This document shows positions 8,421-17,471 of a stretch of DNA of 27,170 nt, piece by piece. The position numbers were made by a program, and so were the translations under genes. This stretch comes from a virus. Within the stretch, counting starts at the first letter, position 1. Each line of letters begins with the position of its first letter. The notes below the pieces were generated by a model, which did not search any database, had not been told where the DNA came from, and saw only the letters and a list, made by a program, of their open reading frames with translations. The DNA is taken from the IMG/VR virus record IMGVR_UViG_3300021964_000418, positions 1 through 27,170 of that record. One strand, written 5' to 3'.

Positions 8421-8445
8421 GGTCAGCCCCTTAGGAGGACTGACC
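8421..8445 (-). promoter_or_regulatory. Hairpin in the leader of the putative virion polymerase gene
   Basis: In the 48-nt gap between the 1405-aa and 1156-aa genes, GGTCAG and CTGACC form a 6-bp stem. Inside it four more G:C pairs can form around two single bulged bases, leaving a 3-nt loop (UAA on the mRNA strand). No T-run follows on the - strand, so it is unlikely to be an intrinsic terminator. It could be an mRNA processing or stability element, or a translation control element just ahead of the TTGGAG ribosome-binding site. A hairpin with a 3-nt loop also recalls N4 vRNAP promoters, but this is only a resemblance. Confidence 0.5.
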
Positions 8446-8451
8446 GTTGAA

Positions 8452-11400
8452 TTATTTTAATAATGCGCTGATTATATCTGTTGAATCAGGCAACTCTACC
8501 CCTTTAAGGGGGTTTTCTCCGTGCAATATATCTGCACCTGAACGCCTAGCTGAAGTTACTGGTCCAACATAAGGTGCAACTCTAAGTATATTTGAAGCTG
8601 CTCTTTCTGTTTCACCTTGTAAAGCTAACCCAGTCGATGTTAATACTGTTTCAATGTTTCTAGCTGATGGACCTGCTTCACCTAATACAGTGTTAAACAT
8701 CCACTCTAAACCTTCACCTCTTTGTGGATACAAAGGATTTACAACATCAATTACTCTTTCATATTGGCCTATAACACCAGAAGAATACAACGCTCTTTGT
8801 ACATAGCCTACCTCATTTAAGTAAGGGCTTGATTGACCAAACTTAATAAGATCTTTTATGTATTGAGAAGCTGCGCCTAACGCTATCATAGTTACTATTA
8901 AAGCAAAAGCATCATATTTTACTTTAGGATTCCCTTTAGCTAATTGATCTCGCCATAGTTTAGGTACTACATTAGCAGTAAATGTACTAATAAAACCGTT
9001 AAACTGAGTAAACAATTGATAATGAGGGTCTTGAAAAAATAAAGGTCGATTAGCAGATTGTGGATTTTGAATACGCTCATTTACAAAACGATAAATAGCG
9101 GTTTGTATTTGTTCGTTAATATCATCTTGTATTTCTTGAGAACGTCTCCATACCGCATCACCTTGAATGCCTTCTTTACGTGCTAATTTTCTTGTTGCTT
9201 GTTCACGCTGCGAAGGAGACCGAATATACTCTACTGTATTTGCTTCTACATTACGACCATCAGTAATATCAAACAACTGATCTCGATATAATTCTTCTGT
9301 TTCAGAAAAATAATCATAAAGAAGTTGAACATCAATGCCAAGATCACTAAGATCTAAGTATGTTCGTAACTCAATTTCATTAAACTTATCAATATCAAAA
9401 GTACCGTCTGCTTTTTTAGGAGCGTATTCTAAACGGTTCATACCTGCTTTAACAGTATCTACTGCAAATGCTGCATTCATTCGTCTTTGAAATTGAGTAA
9501 ATTGTTTAATACCTACTGATCTAAAGAAAGCTTCATGCGCTCTTACAAATGAAACATCGCGTTCACCAGTAGCTAATCTGTTTACAACTGTATTGGCGTC
9601 TTCAGGAAGACCAGATAATTCTAACTGTTTTTCAGACAGTTTAACTTCTGCACGTAAAGCTTTATCCCATGCAGAAGCTATCTCTTGCATCATTCTTGAA
9701 GTTGCTTGTTGAAACTCTGCATTATCTTTTACTTTAAAGTATACCATTGCTGTTTCAGGTATAGAAGAAATAGTAGATAAAGGTAATCCTGCAAATATAG
9801 ACCATGAAGTTAAATAGTTATTGATAGCCGCCCAACGAGGATTTTCTATTCGTCTGAAGTTACCGTGTGAGCTATCAATAATTGCTTTAGTATACCAAGC
9901 AAATTTTTCTATTTCTTCTTTAGATAAGACACCTTCTTTTTCTAAGTCTTTAAATAGCTTTGAAAGTTTAGAACCGCCTTCACCAAAGTATTTAGTAGTT
10001 GAATTATATTTAGCTGCTTCTACTTGTGTTTTATTTAATGTTTCAAATATATTATCATTAGACCAATCGGTAAAGCCATCTTGATCAGTAATATTAGCTG
10101 ACATCTCGGTAAAAGACCATGGACGCCACTTAACACCGTTAACTAATGAATACTCGCTTTGAATACCATTAGCTCCTCGATTAGCAATATTTTGATAAAT
10201 TGCTTCAACATCTAAAGAAGGATCAACACGAGCTAACCATTCTTTAAAGGCAGCAGGGTTTGCTCTTACTTTTGCATGATCAAAACCTTGATGTCGCCAC
10301 CAATAATCACTACGATAAGCTAGCTCTTTACCATTTGCTTTCTTGTATTCGTCGTTAGTAGCGTTCCAAGCAGCGTCATATGCATTTTTAATTTGCTTAG
10401 CTGCAGTATATAATTTATTAGCTTCGATAATGCTTGATACGCCTAACGCTTCAAATGGTACTTTACCTTTAGGAAACTTTTTAGCACGAGTATAATACTC
10501 TCTTATTTTAGCATCGGTATCTAAGCCTAAGTCTCTTAGTGTACCTACTGTATCGGCACTTCTGTCGCCTAACACATAGCTATCTGCTGCATCGTAAGCA
10601 CCTTGTTGCTCTAGTAACATTAACTCGTAATTTTCAAAGCCACCACTTCGCCCAAACGCTCTTACTTTTTTAGATATTTCTATTGCATTTTTAGTATTGA
10701 TTGTTTTAAAACCAAAATCTTTTGCTATAGCTTTTTCATCTACAAAAGTTTTAAGATCAGAAATAAGCTGATCATTTGCTTGTTTAAAGTTCATTCCAGC
10801 GTGATATACGCCTGTAGTCATCTGACCTATACGAGAAAATATATCTAGTCCTACTTTACTTTGAACTAGTTTATTAAAATCAATAGCAGAAGATTCAGCA
10901 GCCTTAACTAGTTTACCAAATCCTGTTGTTATTGCATCAATATAATCAGACAAGTCATCATTGTTTGCAAAGAAATTTTTAATTCCTCTTTTTTCATTTT
11001 CATGTGTCTGAGCTTTATTAGCAAAGTCATATTTATTTTCTTCATAATCAAAGCCTTCAATAGCAGCATCTCGATCATGTTGTTCAATATTATTTTCTAC
11101 ATTAGAAGGTCTACGATCAGTTGTATTAGTTGTTTGTCTATCCCGAATAGCCGCTTGTTCTATTACTCGGAATCTATCAGTACTGCCTTTTTCTAATTCT
11201 GTTTTTAAAAGTTTATTTTGTCCTTGTGAATAAACATTTCCTGCTGTTGAAAAACCAGAACCAAGAACACCTCCTGCTAATCCAGCATTAATAAACCGAT
11301 TAACAAGTTCGTCTGAAGTATAATCTTTATCTGACATTAAACCAGCAGTCGCTGCTTGAATTCCTTCTTGCAGAATTTCAGTACCTGATTCGGTTAATGC

Positions 11401-12669
11401 ACCTGCACCTGCTGCTTTTAAAACACTTTGTCCAGAAAAATTAGCTATGTCAGAAGGCTTTCCTCTTAACAGACCACCCTTAATTAGACTTGCTTGTTCT
11501 TGCTTAGCTGTATTTAATACAATATTTCGAGCATCTGATAGTCCTATCTTATTTTTCTTAGCATAAGCTTTGGTTAGCTCTTGTATTCCTTTTTTAGAAA
11601 GAACATCAGCTGGCTTTATTAACGCTTTCATACCTAGTCTTTCTACAGTTGCCGCAGCAACACCTGCAACACTTGCAGCTAAGAATTGTGGAATGCCTTT
11701 TTCACCTTCCATTTCATTCCAAGTATGACCTGCATAAATAAAAGAAATAGGTGCAACAGCAGTAACTCCACCCGCAACTGGTCCTGCAATTGCAGCTGTA
11801 GGAACTGCTGCAGCTGCTGCTCCGAATGTAGCTACTAAGTAAGGTGCGGACATTGCTGCATTGTTTAATACATATTCAAAGCCTGACCATACATCATCTA
11901 CATCTTGATAGTCTAATACTACTTCTGGGGCATCAACCATTCTACGCCTAGCGTTAGCAACTCCGGCTTCACCTAAGTTTTCTAACATTTCAGCGCCAGA
12001 GGTTTGACCAATTGCTTCTACATAACCCCATAGTCCTTCTTTAACGCCATCCCACCCTTGATCCCAAGAAGTTGCTATTGCGCCACCTAGCCCTTTAGCT
12101 TGGTTATCTATTGTGCGATTATTATCTCTATATCGTACTCCCGAATGTATTTCAGGATCATAAAATCTTTCGGTTATAGCTTTAGTTTTAAATACTAAAC
12201 CTTCTTGATCTATTTCATTAGCAATAGCATCGCCTAAATCATTAACTGGATCTTTTTCTTTTCCAATTGCAGCTTCATATAATTCTCTTTCTCGTTTAGC
12301 TATTACTGCTTCTTCTGAGGTATAAGGAGTAACATCAACTACGCCTGATGATACTAGTTTTGTTTCTAAGCTTTCACCTTTATCATTAAACAAGTTAATT
12401 ATTTGACGATCAAAGTCATCATAATTACCTGTATAATCTACAACATTAAAACCACCATCAGAAATTATTTTTGCAACTGCATTAGCTTGGCTTTCACCAC
12501 CCACTTCGCCGCGTTTAAATTCGTAACCATCATCGCCTTCAACAATTTTATCTACTTCTCTAGCATTAATATTTCCAAGACGAAGTCTGTTACCTTTATT
12601 ATCAGCAACAGTATCTCCATCTACTACTAAAAAAGAATTATTTTTCTTGTCACGAAATGTTCTATCCAT
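8452..12669 (-). CDS. Giant internal/ejection virion protein with N-terminal SNase-like nuclease domain
   Basis: A 1405-aa protein. Residues 1 to about 120 match the staphylococcal-nuclease fold: VVDGDT with D17 and D19; LRLGNINARE with R30 and E38 at exactly the spacing of SNase R35 and E43; and DDFDR with R88 in the place of SNase R87. SNase D40 is Asn here (N35). The next 150 or so residues look like a linker. A long Ala/Gly/Val hydrophobic region lies at about 265-312 and another hydrophobic segment near 1245-1263 (FALIVTMIALGAASQYI). The remainder is helical and charged, with no recognised domain. Size, membrane-active segments and position in the late module are like T7 gp16-type ejection proteins, which form the channel for DNA entry. 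The nuclease identity is read from motifs; delivery into the host cell is inference. Confidence 0.75.
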   Translation of the reverse strand: MDRTFRDKKNNSFLVVDGDTVADNKGNRLRLGNINAREVDKIVEGDDGYEFKRGEVGGESQANAVAKIISDGGFNVVDYTGNYDDFDRQIINLFNDKGESLETKLVSSGVVDVTPYTSEEAVIAKRERELYEAAIGKEKDPVNDLGDAIANEIDQEGLVFKTKAITERFYDPEIHSGVRYRDNNRTIDNQAKGLGGAIATSWDQGWDGVKEGLWGYVEAIGQTSGAEMLENLGEAGVANARRRMVDAPEVVLDYQDVDDVWSGFEYVLNNAAMSAPYLVATFGAAAAAVPTAAIAGPVAGGVTAVAPISFIYAGHTWNEMEGEKGIPQFLAASVAGVAAATVERLGMKALIKPADVLSKKGIQELTKAYAKKNKIGLSDARNIVLNTAKQEQASLIKGGLLRGKPSDIANFSGQSVLKAAGAGALTESGTEILQEGIQAATAGLMSDKDYTSDELVNRFINAGLAGGVLGSGFSTAGNVYSQGQNKLLKTELEKGSTDRFRVIEQAAIRDRQTTNTTDRRPSNVENNIEQHDRDAAIEGFDYEENKYDFANKAQTHENEKRGIKNFFANNDDLSDYIDAITTGFGKLVKAAESSAIDFNKLVQSKVGLDIFSRIGQMTTGVYHAGMNFKQANDQLISDLKTFVDEKAIAKDFGFKTINTKNAIEISKKVRAFGRSGGFENYELMLLEQQGAYDAADSYVLGDRSADTVGTLRDLGLDTDAKIREYYTRAKKFPKGKVPFEALGVSSIIEANKLYTAAKQIKNAYDAAWNATNDEYKKANGKELAYRSDYWWRHQGFDHAKVRANPAAFKEWLARVDPSLDVEAIYQNIANRGANGIQSEYSLVNGVKWRPWSFTEMSANITDQDGFTDWSNDNIFETLNKTQVEAAKYNSTTKYFGEGGSKLSKLFKDLEKEGVLSKEEIEKFAWYTKAIIDSSHGNFRRIENPRWAAINNYLTSWSIFAGLPLSTISSIPETAMVYFKVKDNAEFQQATSRMMQEIASAWDKALRAEVKLSEKQLELSGLPEDANTVVNRLATGERDVSFVRAHEAFFRSVGIKQFTQFQRRMNAAFAVDTVKAGMNRLEYAPKKADGTFDIDKFNEIELRTYLDLSDLGIDVQLLYDYFSETEELYRDQLFDITDGRNVEANTVEYIRSPSQREQATRKLARKEGIQGDAVWRRSQEIQDDINEQIQTAIYRFVNERIQNPQSANRPLFFQDPHYQLFTQFNGFISTFTANVVPKLWRDQLAKGNPKVKYDAFALIVTMIALGAASQYIKDLIKFGQSSPYLNEVGYVQRALYSSGVIGQYERVIDVVNPLYPQRGEGLEWMFNTVLGEAGPSARNIETVLTSTGLALQGETERAASNILRVAPYVGPVTSARRSGADILHGENPLKGVELPDSTDIISALLK

Positions 12670-12682
12670 TTAATGCTCCTTT

Positions 12683-12710
12683 AAAAAAGTAAGGGGAAAT
12701 CCCCTCACTT
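12683..12710 (-). terminator. Intrinsic terminator inside the late operon
   Basis: Read on the - strand, AAGTGAGGGG and CCCCTTACTT form a 10-bp stem (one G:U pair) with a 4-nt ATTT loop, followed immediately by a T-run (positions 12688-12683). The left arm overlaps the stop codon (TGA, 12705-12707) of the 744-aa transglycosylase protein. It lies before the ribosome-binding site of the 1405-aa gene, so it could attenuate expression of the last three late genes. Confidence 0.8.
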
Positions 12711-14939
12711 CTTCATGTTGCTGGGATCTTCTAGTTTAGTTGCAGTCTCGTCACCTACGACTACTGCTTGCATCCAAGCAATAAAAGGATCGTATCCTTC
12801 TGTTTTGCCTTCAGTAAATCGACCTTTAGATTTCATGTTATTCCAAGTTTCTTTTCCACTTGACCACAGATCTCTGTAAGTTTTAACGGCTAGTCTTTGA
12901 TCACCGTTGGCTGCATCAGCTGCAATGTTAAGTAATGTTTGTTCTAGCTGATCCATATTAGAAGCTGAAGTATTTTTAACATCATTATAACTAATTATAC
13001 CTTTTGTTTTTAATGATATAACTCGTTTATTATAATATCCTTCTAAACTAGTTGGTTCACGAGTACCACTTTCTTTAGCAGATTTAATTGCTTTAAGATA
13101 ATCGCCTTGCGCAGCTACTATCTCGTTTTTAAGACGTTGAGATTGCTTTGTATCCATACCAAAAGTATTTCTAGTTTCTTCATACAAAAGATATGACTCA
13201 CCTGCAAGCTCATCTGTTGCAAAATCAATCTGTTTATTAGCATCATCAATAGTCTTGTTAATTTCTTTAGTTCTATTATTAAGAGCTTTTTGAAAATAAT
13301 TAGTTACGTTAGTTGGATTGTGAACACTATCATTCATTACTTCAAATCGAATTCTATTTTCAGGCTTAGAAAGATCTAACAGTTGTCCATTTGAACCTTG
13401 AGTAACTAAACGTTTATCATCACCAGTCCCTATTGTGTAAACAGGCACTTCAAGCCCTGTTAATCGATCAAATCTAGTCCCTGATTGTCCTGTTATACCA
13501 CCACTGGTTTCAGTTTTAGTAACAAGTACATCTACATCTCCACTCTTGAGATATTCATTTAATGATTCAGGTGTATACAAATCTTCATTATCATTAACAA
13601 ATTTAGCTTGTCTAACTCTTTCAAGCTCTGCACGAGTGGCATAGTCTTTCATAGTGTAGTTAAGAGAACCATTATGATCATAACCTAATGCTCTAGATCC
13701 AGCATAGTTAATTACCATACGGGCAAGGTCTTTAGGTGGAAACATATCACCAAGCACTTCTAAAAATAAATCAGTTGTTTCTTTAAAGAATCCTGGATTA
13801 TTATTCTTTATATCAACACCTGCTTGAACAACATTATCATTAGTATCAGCATCTGGTGTTGGTTGATCTACTTCATCGCCTGTATCTGTTTCTGCAATAA
13901 TCTTATTTACAAAATCAGTCGTATTAACTGGTGAAATTGCTTTACTAGTTGATTGTAAATCAGCTAATTCTTTTTGTAATTTATCTACATTAGCTTTAGC
14001 ACCTTCATAAGTTTTTTGATTAATTCCTTTAAACTCAGGAAGACCTCTTGAAATATTATCTTGTCTTTTTTGTTCTAAAGTATCAAAAGAAGATTGTACA
14101 ATATCAAGATTATTAGTAACCGCTTTAATATTAAAACGAGTTAGGTCTTGTTTTCGTTTATCTGCATCTGAATCAGGCCTTGGCGGAATATAATCTTCGC
14201 CTAAAATTTTAGTAGGATAATCAATAGTTTCTTGAGCTAAAGGATCCCCTTTGCCAGACATTGCTTGAGCTAATCTACCCGGACCTGCATTATACGCTTG
14301 GAGTACTTGTGCAGGAGTATAATTAGGATTTTCTTTTTGAATACCTGCAATATACTGTGTAGCAAATCGTCTAGCTATTTCTGGATCATTACGATCTTCA
14401 AGAGAAATAGGTTGAACATTGTAACCTGGATCTAAAGCAGTATCTGCCATGATTTGTGCAGCACCTGTAGCGCCTGACTTTGGATTTACTGCTTTGTTAT
14501 TATTACTAGATTCAACTTGAATAAGGCTTTCTAATACTTGTGGAGTAAACCATTTAGGCACTTCATAAGGCTCATAGTCTTCACCGCCATAACCTTCTGC
14601 AGCATAAATAGACCCGCCATCAGCTGCATAAGTAGGAATAGGACCACCTTGTGCCTTTTGTATTTTCCTACCTTCCTCATTCATCTTATCAATTTTTTCT
14701 TGATTACCTGGAAGGCGTGATGCTTCGGCATTAACTACGTTTTCTCCAGGAGTAAGCCATGCTGGTACTGTATCAGTACCTTTAGGATCACCCGGATGAT
14801 TACTAGTATCAGCACCGTTAAATCCATCAGGCGCATCAGGTATCATAATCATTAATGGTACACTTTGGTCTTCAAACAGTTCGAGAGAAAACATATTACC
14901 ATAACGATCTTTTTGAGTAATACTTTTTATGTTATGCAT
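12705..14939 (-). CDS. Internal virion protein with lytic transglycosylase domain
   Basis: A 744-aa protein that likely cuts peptidoglycan during DNA entry. A soluble lytic transglycosylase (SLT, lysozyme-like) domain spans about 128-245. The catalytic Glu is E143 in LIQVESSNN, followed by SGATGAAQIM (the GxxQ motif) and AYNAGPGRL at 215-223. The first 115 residues include GTDTVPAWLTPGENVVN (54-70), a motif also common in phage tape-measure and virion proteins, and a Gly/Ala/Tyr-rich stretch. The C-terminal 490 residues are Asn/Asp/Lys-rich, mostly helical and unrecognised. T7 gp16 carries the same activity in its ejected internal core, which supports the assignment. An AAGGAG site precedes the start; an intrinsic terminator overlaps the stop. 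Confidence 0.88.
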   Translation of the reverse strand: MHNIKSITQKDRYGNMFSLELFEDQSVPLMIMIPDAPDGFNGADTSNHPGDPKGTDTVPAWLTPGENVVNAEASRLPGNQEKIDKMNEEGRKIQKAQGGPIPTYAADGGSIYAAEGYGGEDYEPYEVPKWFTPQVLESLIQVESSNNNKAVNPKSGATGAAQIMADTALDPGYNVQPISLEDRNDPEIARRFATQYIAGIQKENPNYTPAQVLQAYNAGPGRLAQAMSGKGDPLAQETIDYPTKILGEDYIPPRPDSDADKRKQDLTRFNIKAVTNNLDIVQSSFDTLEQKRQDNISRGLPEFKGINQKTYEGAKANVDKLQKELADLQSTSKAISPVNTTDFVNKIIAETDTGDEVDQPTPDADTNDNVVQAGVDIKNNNPGFFKETTDLFLEVLGDMFPPKDLARMVINYAGSRALGYDHNGSLNYTMKDYATRAELERVRQAKFVNDNEDLYTPESLNEYLKSGDVDVLVTKTETSGGITGQSGTRFDRLTGLEVPVYTIGTGDDKRLVTQGSNGQLLDLSKPENRIRFEVMNDSVHNPTNVTNYFQKALNNRTKEINKTIDDANKQIDFATDELAGESYLLYEETRNTFGMDTKQSQRLKNEIVAAQGDYLKAIKSAKESGTREPTSLEGYYNKRVISLKTKGIISYNDVKNTSASNMDQLEQTLLNIAADAANGDQRLAVKTYRDLWSSGKETWNNMKSKGRFTEGKTEGYDPFIAWMQAVVVGDETATKLEDPSNMKK

Positions 14940-14951
14940 TAGTTTCTCCTT

Positions 14952-16304
14952 TTACCATGTAGACTTATCGCCTGGACTGCTTCCCATTGAGCCACCAAAG
15001 GCACCTGGATCGTTGTAACCGCCAACGTCTGGTCCCCATCCACCTCTATCGTAAGCCTCTTTATCATATCCTCCGCCCCAAGTAGAATCACTATACGCAG
15101 CGTTAGCTGATGCTTTAGCAGCATCTTCAAGGGCTTTTTGTTTAGCTTCTTGTTCAGCTTTAAAGTTAGCATCAAAGTCTGCAAATGCTGTTTTTAAGCT
15201 GTCCATGTAAGGATTAGGTGTATTGTATTTACTAAGATTAACTGAAGGCGGTGAATAATTTCCAGGAATAGTATCTGTTTGCGGTGTCATTGTTTGACCT
15301 GTGCGAGGGTCTATATTTCCTGGAGAGTAATCGTAGGCACCACCAGTGCTTGTAGAAGTATAATCTTTAGTTATACCAGAGGTTTCTGGAGGCGAGTAAT
15401 CTCCTGGGTATGTTCCGTAATAACCAGGAATAGTGGTATCAATAGGGGTTATTTCTGGCTTATCGTCTCCAAAAATTGGATCATAAATATATTTGTTAAA
15501 GGGATCATAAACATATTTGTTAAAGGGATCATAAACATATTTGTTAAAATTATCTTTAACTGGATCAATATAATCTTCTTCAACTGTGCCTTGAACAACT
15601 GAAGTAACAAAATTTAAAGCAGATAATGGATAAGCTAAATTTGATGCTGCTTTATTACCCAATGCAGAAGCTACACCTACTCCTTTACTAACTGAATCTA
15701 CAACATCTTTAAATGTTGCTTCTTCTTTAGCTGTTGCTTTTGCAGCAATGGCTGCTTTACGATCACGCTCTCTGCGCTCCATATCTGCAAGGTCAGCCAT
15801 AGTAGGTATTGCTTCGCCTCGATCAGCATAAACAGGAGGGATTGTGCCGCCTGTTGACCAAGTAGACTTATCACCAGGATTGCTACCTCCTCCTGACATA
15901 TCACCACCAGATTGGTTTCCACCACCAGGTCCCCAACCGCCGCCACCTTTATCATAGCCTCCACCCGTTTTATTTGGATTACCTGGACCACTCCAAATAC
16001 CAGAGTCTTTACCGCCGCCACCACCACCGCCGGAAGGACGCTTAGGAGCAGGAGGGGGTGGAGGAGGAGGAGGAATGTAGCTAGGCGTATAGTTAGCAAA
16101 TATATTAGGATCAATACCACCGCCAAATGTGCCTGTAATTCCACCGCCTACTGATGGTCCTGCTCTAAACCCAAGTCCAGGCAGAGGCATATTAGTGTTT
16201 CCCATTCTAAAGCCAGGATTAACTGAAGGTATACTTGGTAATCCCATTGCAGCTACTTGTGTATTACCAGTAAGAAGAGGCGTAGTCGATCTAAACCCTA
16301 CCAT
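14952..16304 (-). CDS. Pro/Gly-rich low-complexity virion-module protein
   Basis: An unrecognised 450-aa protein of strikingly low complexity. After a Gly/Pro/Met-rich N-terminus come a run of eight prolines (YIPPPPPPPPAP near 77-88) and a poly-Gly tract. The middle has an Ala/Lys helix (about 180-200) and three tandem copies of the octapeptide FNKYVYDP. The Gly-rich segment GGGYDK...GGWGP...PGDKSTW occurs twice, once near 120-145 and again at the extreme C-terminus, indicating an internal duplication. There is no catalytic motif. It sits between Ala-rich virion proteins and the transglycosylase protein, so a structural or ejected role is likely. The start has an AAAGGGAG site and follows the previous stop by 1 nt. 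Confidence 0.8.
   Translation of the reverse strand: MVGFRSTTPLLTGNTQVAAMGLPSIPSVNPGFRMGNTNMPLPGLGFRAGPSVGGGITGTFGGGIDPNIFANYTPSYIPPPPPPPPAPKRPSGGGGGGGKDSGIWSGPGNPNKTGGGYDKGGGGWGPGGGNQSGGDMSGGGSNPGDKSTWSTGGTIPPVYADRGEAIPTMADLADMERRERDRKAAIAAKATAKEEATFKDVVDSVSKGVGVASALGNKAASNLAYPLSALNFVTSVVQGTVEEDYIDPVKDNFNKYVYDPFNKYVYDPFNKYIYDPIFGDDKPEITPIDTTIPGYYGTYPGDYSPPETSGITKDYTSTSTGGAYDYSPGNIDPRTGQTMTPQTDTIPGNYSPPSVNLSKYNTPNPYMDSLKTAFADFDANFKAEQEAKQKALEDAAKASANAAYSDSTWGGGYDKEAYDRGGWGPDVGGYNDPGAFGGSMGSSPGDKSTW
15477..15548 (-). repeat. Three tandem 24-bp repeats in coding DNA
   Basis: Three consecutive 24-bp units (15477-15500, 15501-15524, 15525-15548). The second and third are identical and the first differs at two positions. 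Each unit encodes the octapeptide FNKYVYDP (one copy has Ile for Val) in the Pro/Gly-rich protein, so copy-number change keeps the reading frame. Confidence 0.95.
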
Positions 16305-16305
16305 A

Positions 16306-16908
16306 TTACTCTCCCTTTGTTAATGGACCACCATAAGACATAGTCATAACTTCACCACCAGCTGATTTATATTGTGCTTTAGCAAGTGGACCAACATGTC
16401 CACCACCGCTAAAGAAGCCTAGCATTTTCATTGCAAGTAAACCACCAATAATAGGTGCTGCAGGGCTAGCCATAGCTGCTGTTCCAGCTGCTCCAAGCTG
16501 TGACATCATACCAGCCGCAGGTAAAGAACTAGCGGTAGTTGCTCCTGCTGCTTTACCAACTAAAGGTGCTGCTGCTTTTCCTGAACCAAGAATAGCTTGT
16601 GCCATTCCAGGAGACATACCTGTTCCAGCTGTTTGTAAGGCTGCTGCTTGTGTAGCTGTAGGTGCTGCAGCAGTCATTGCACCAATTCCTTTTTGTAGCA
16701 TAGGTGCGCCATACTTTTTAGCAAGGTCTACACTGCCTTGCGCTGCAGTATCAATACCTCTATTCATAGCTGCTTGAGCAAACTTAGATGCAATACCTTC
16801 TTCTTGTTGAGGAGGTGCTACTGCTCGTGGTGCTTGAATAGGTGTAATTCGTGGTCCTTGCATTGCTCTTTTTCTTGGATCATCGCTAGCAAGATTTAAC
16901 ATAACCAT
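16306..16908 (-). CDS. Ala/Gly-rich virion-module protein
   Basis: An unrecognised 200-aa protein. The N-terminal 45 residues are basic and Pro-rich (DDPRKRAMQGPRITPIQAPRA). The middle is dominated by Ala, Gly, Thr and Met with weakly hydrophobic stretches. Residues about 145-170 (MASPAAPIIGGLLAMKMLGFF) could be a membrane segment. The end GGGHVGPLAKAQYKSAGGEV is Gly-rich and resembles the GG-rich tails of neighbouring proteins. It starts 2 nt after the previous stop, with a GGAGG site. Position between gp14-like and transglycosylase proteins suggests a minor virion or ejected protein. Confidence 0.78.
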   Translation of the reverse strand: MVMLNLASDDPRKRAMQGPRITPIQAPRAVAPPQQEEGIASKFAQAAMNRGIDTAAQGSVDLAKKYGAPMLQKGIGAMTAAAPTATQAAALQTAGTGMSPGMAQAILGSGKAAAPLVGKAAGATTASSLPAAGMMSQLGAAGTAAMASPAAPIIGGLLAMKMLGFFSGGGHVGPLAKAQYKSAGGEVMTMSYGGPLTKGE

Positions 16909-16910
16909 AG

Positions 16911-17462
16911 TTACTTACCTCCACCTGAAGTAGTAGTTGTAGTAGACTTAGGTGCTGCACCTGTTACACGACCAAAGAAACGATCAAGTGCTGTGTCTAC
17001 TGCTGCAAGCTCAGCTTGTTGTTGCTGCTGTAAAGAAGAACCAACATCACCAAGTTGTTGAACACCTGCATCCATCATTGCTTGGCGTTCTTTTTGGTAT
17101 TCTCCTGCACGACCTGCGAGTGCAGATGCCATAGCCTTTTGACTACGTGCAGAACCAAGATTACCAGCTGCTTGTGCTGCACCAAGATTACTCCCTACAA
17201 GACCCATAAGTGACGCTTGTTCTGCTGCACGAGTATCATAAATACCAGAGCCTGTCATCTTATCTAGTGCTGCAGATTGACTTGCATTTAATGCATCAAT
17301 TTGTTGTTGTGTTAAACCAGCTACAACATTAGCTGGGTTTGCTAACTGACTTGAAAGTAACGTTTTTGATTGACCTAACGCATACTGTAAATCAGGTTTA
17401 AATTCTGCATCAATTCCTGATACGGTAGTTGAGCTGCCGCCGCCGCCTCCTCCACTTCCCAT
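16911..17462 (-). CDS. Putative internal virion protein (T7 gp14-like position)
   Basis: A 183-aa protein opening with MGSGGGGGGSS and closing with a Thr/Ser/Gly tail. Between these lies a long helical body rich in Ala, Gln and Leu (QAAGNLGSARSQKAMASALA; SSLQQQQQAELAAVDTAL). There is no enzyme motif. Small Ala/Gln-rich helical proteins directly behind the tail hub are typical of T7 gp14-type internal virion proteins, which are ejected and line the DNA channel. Here the assignment rests on position and composition, not on recognisable homology. It has an AGGAGAAAAG ribosome-binding site. Confidence 0.72.
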   Translation of the reverse strand: MGSGGGGGGSSTTVSGIDAEFKPDLQYALGQSKTLLSSQLANPANVVAGLTQQQIDALNASQSAALDKMTGSGIYDTRAAEQASLMGLVGSNLGAAQAAGNLGSARSQKAMASALAGRAGEYQKERQAMMDAGVQQLGDVGSSLQQQQQAELAAVDTALDRFFGRVTGAAPKSTTTTTSGGGK

Positions 17463-17471
17463 ACTTTTCTC

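Noticed and set aside
15477-15548. CRISPR-like short tandem repeats
   Set aside because: The units abut with no spacers and encode an in-frame octapeptide, so this is a coding repeat.
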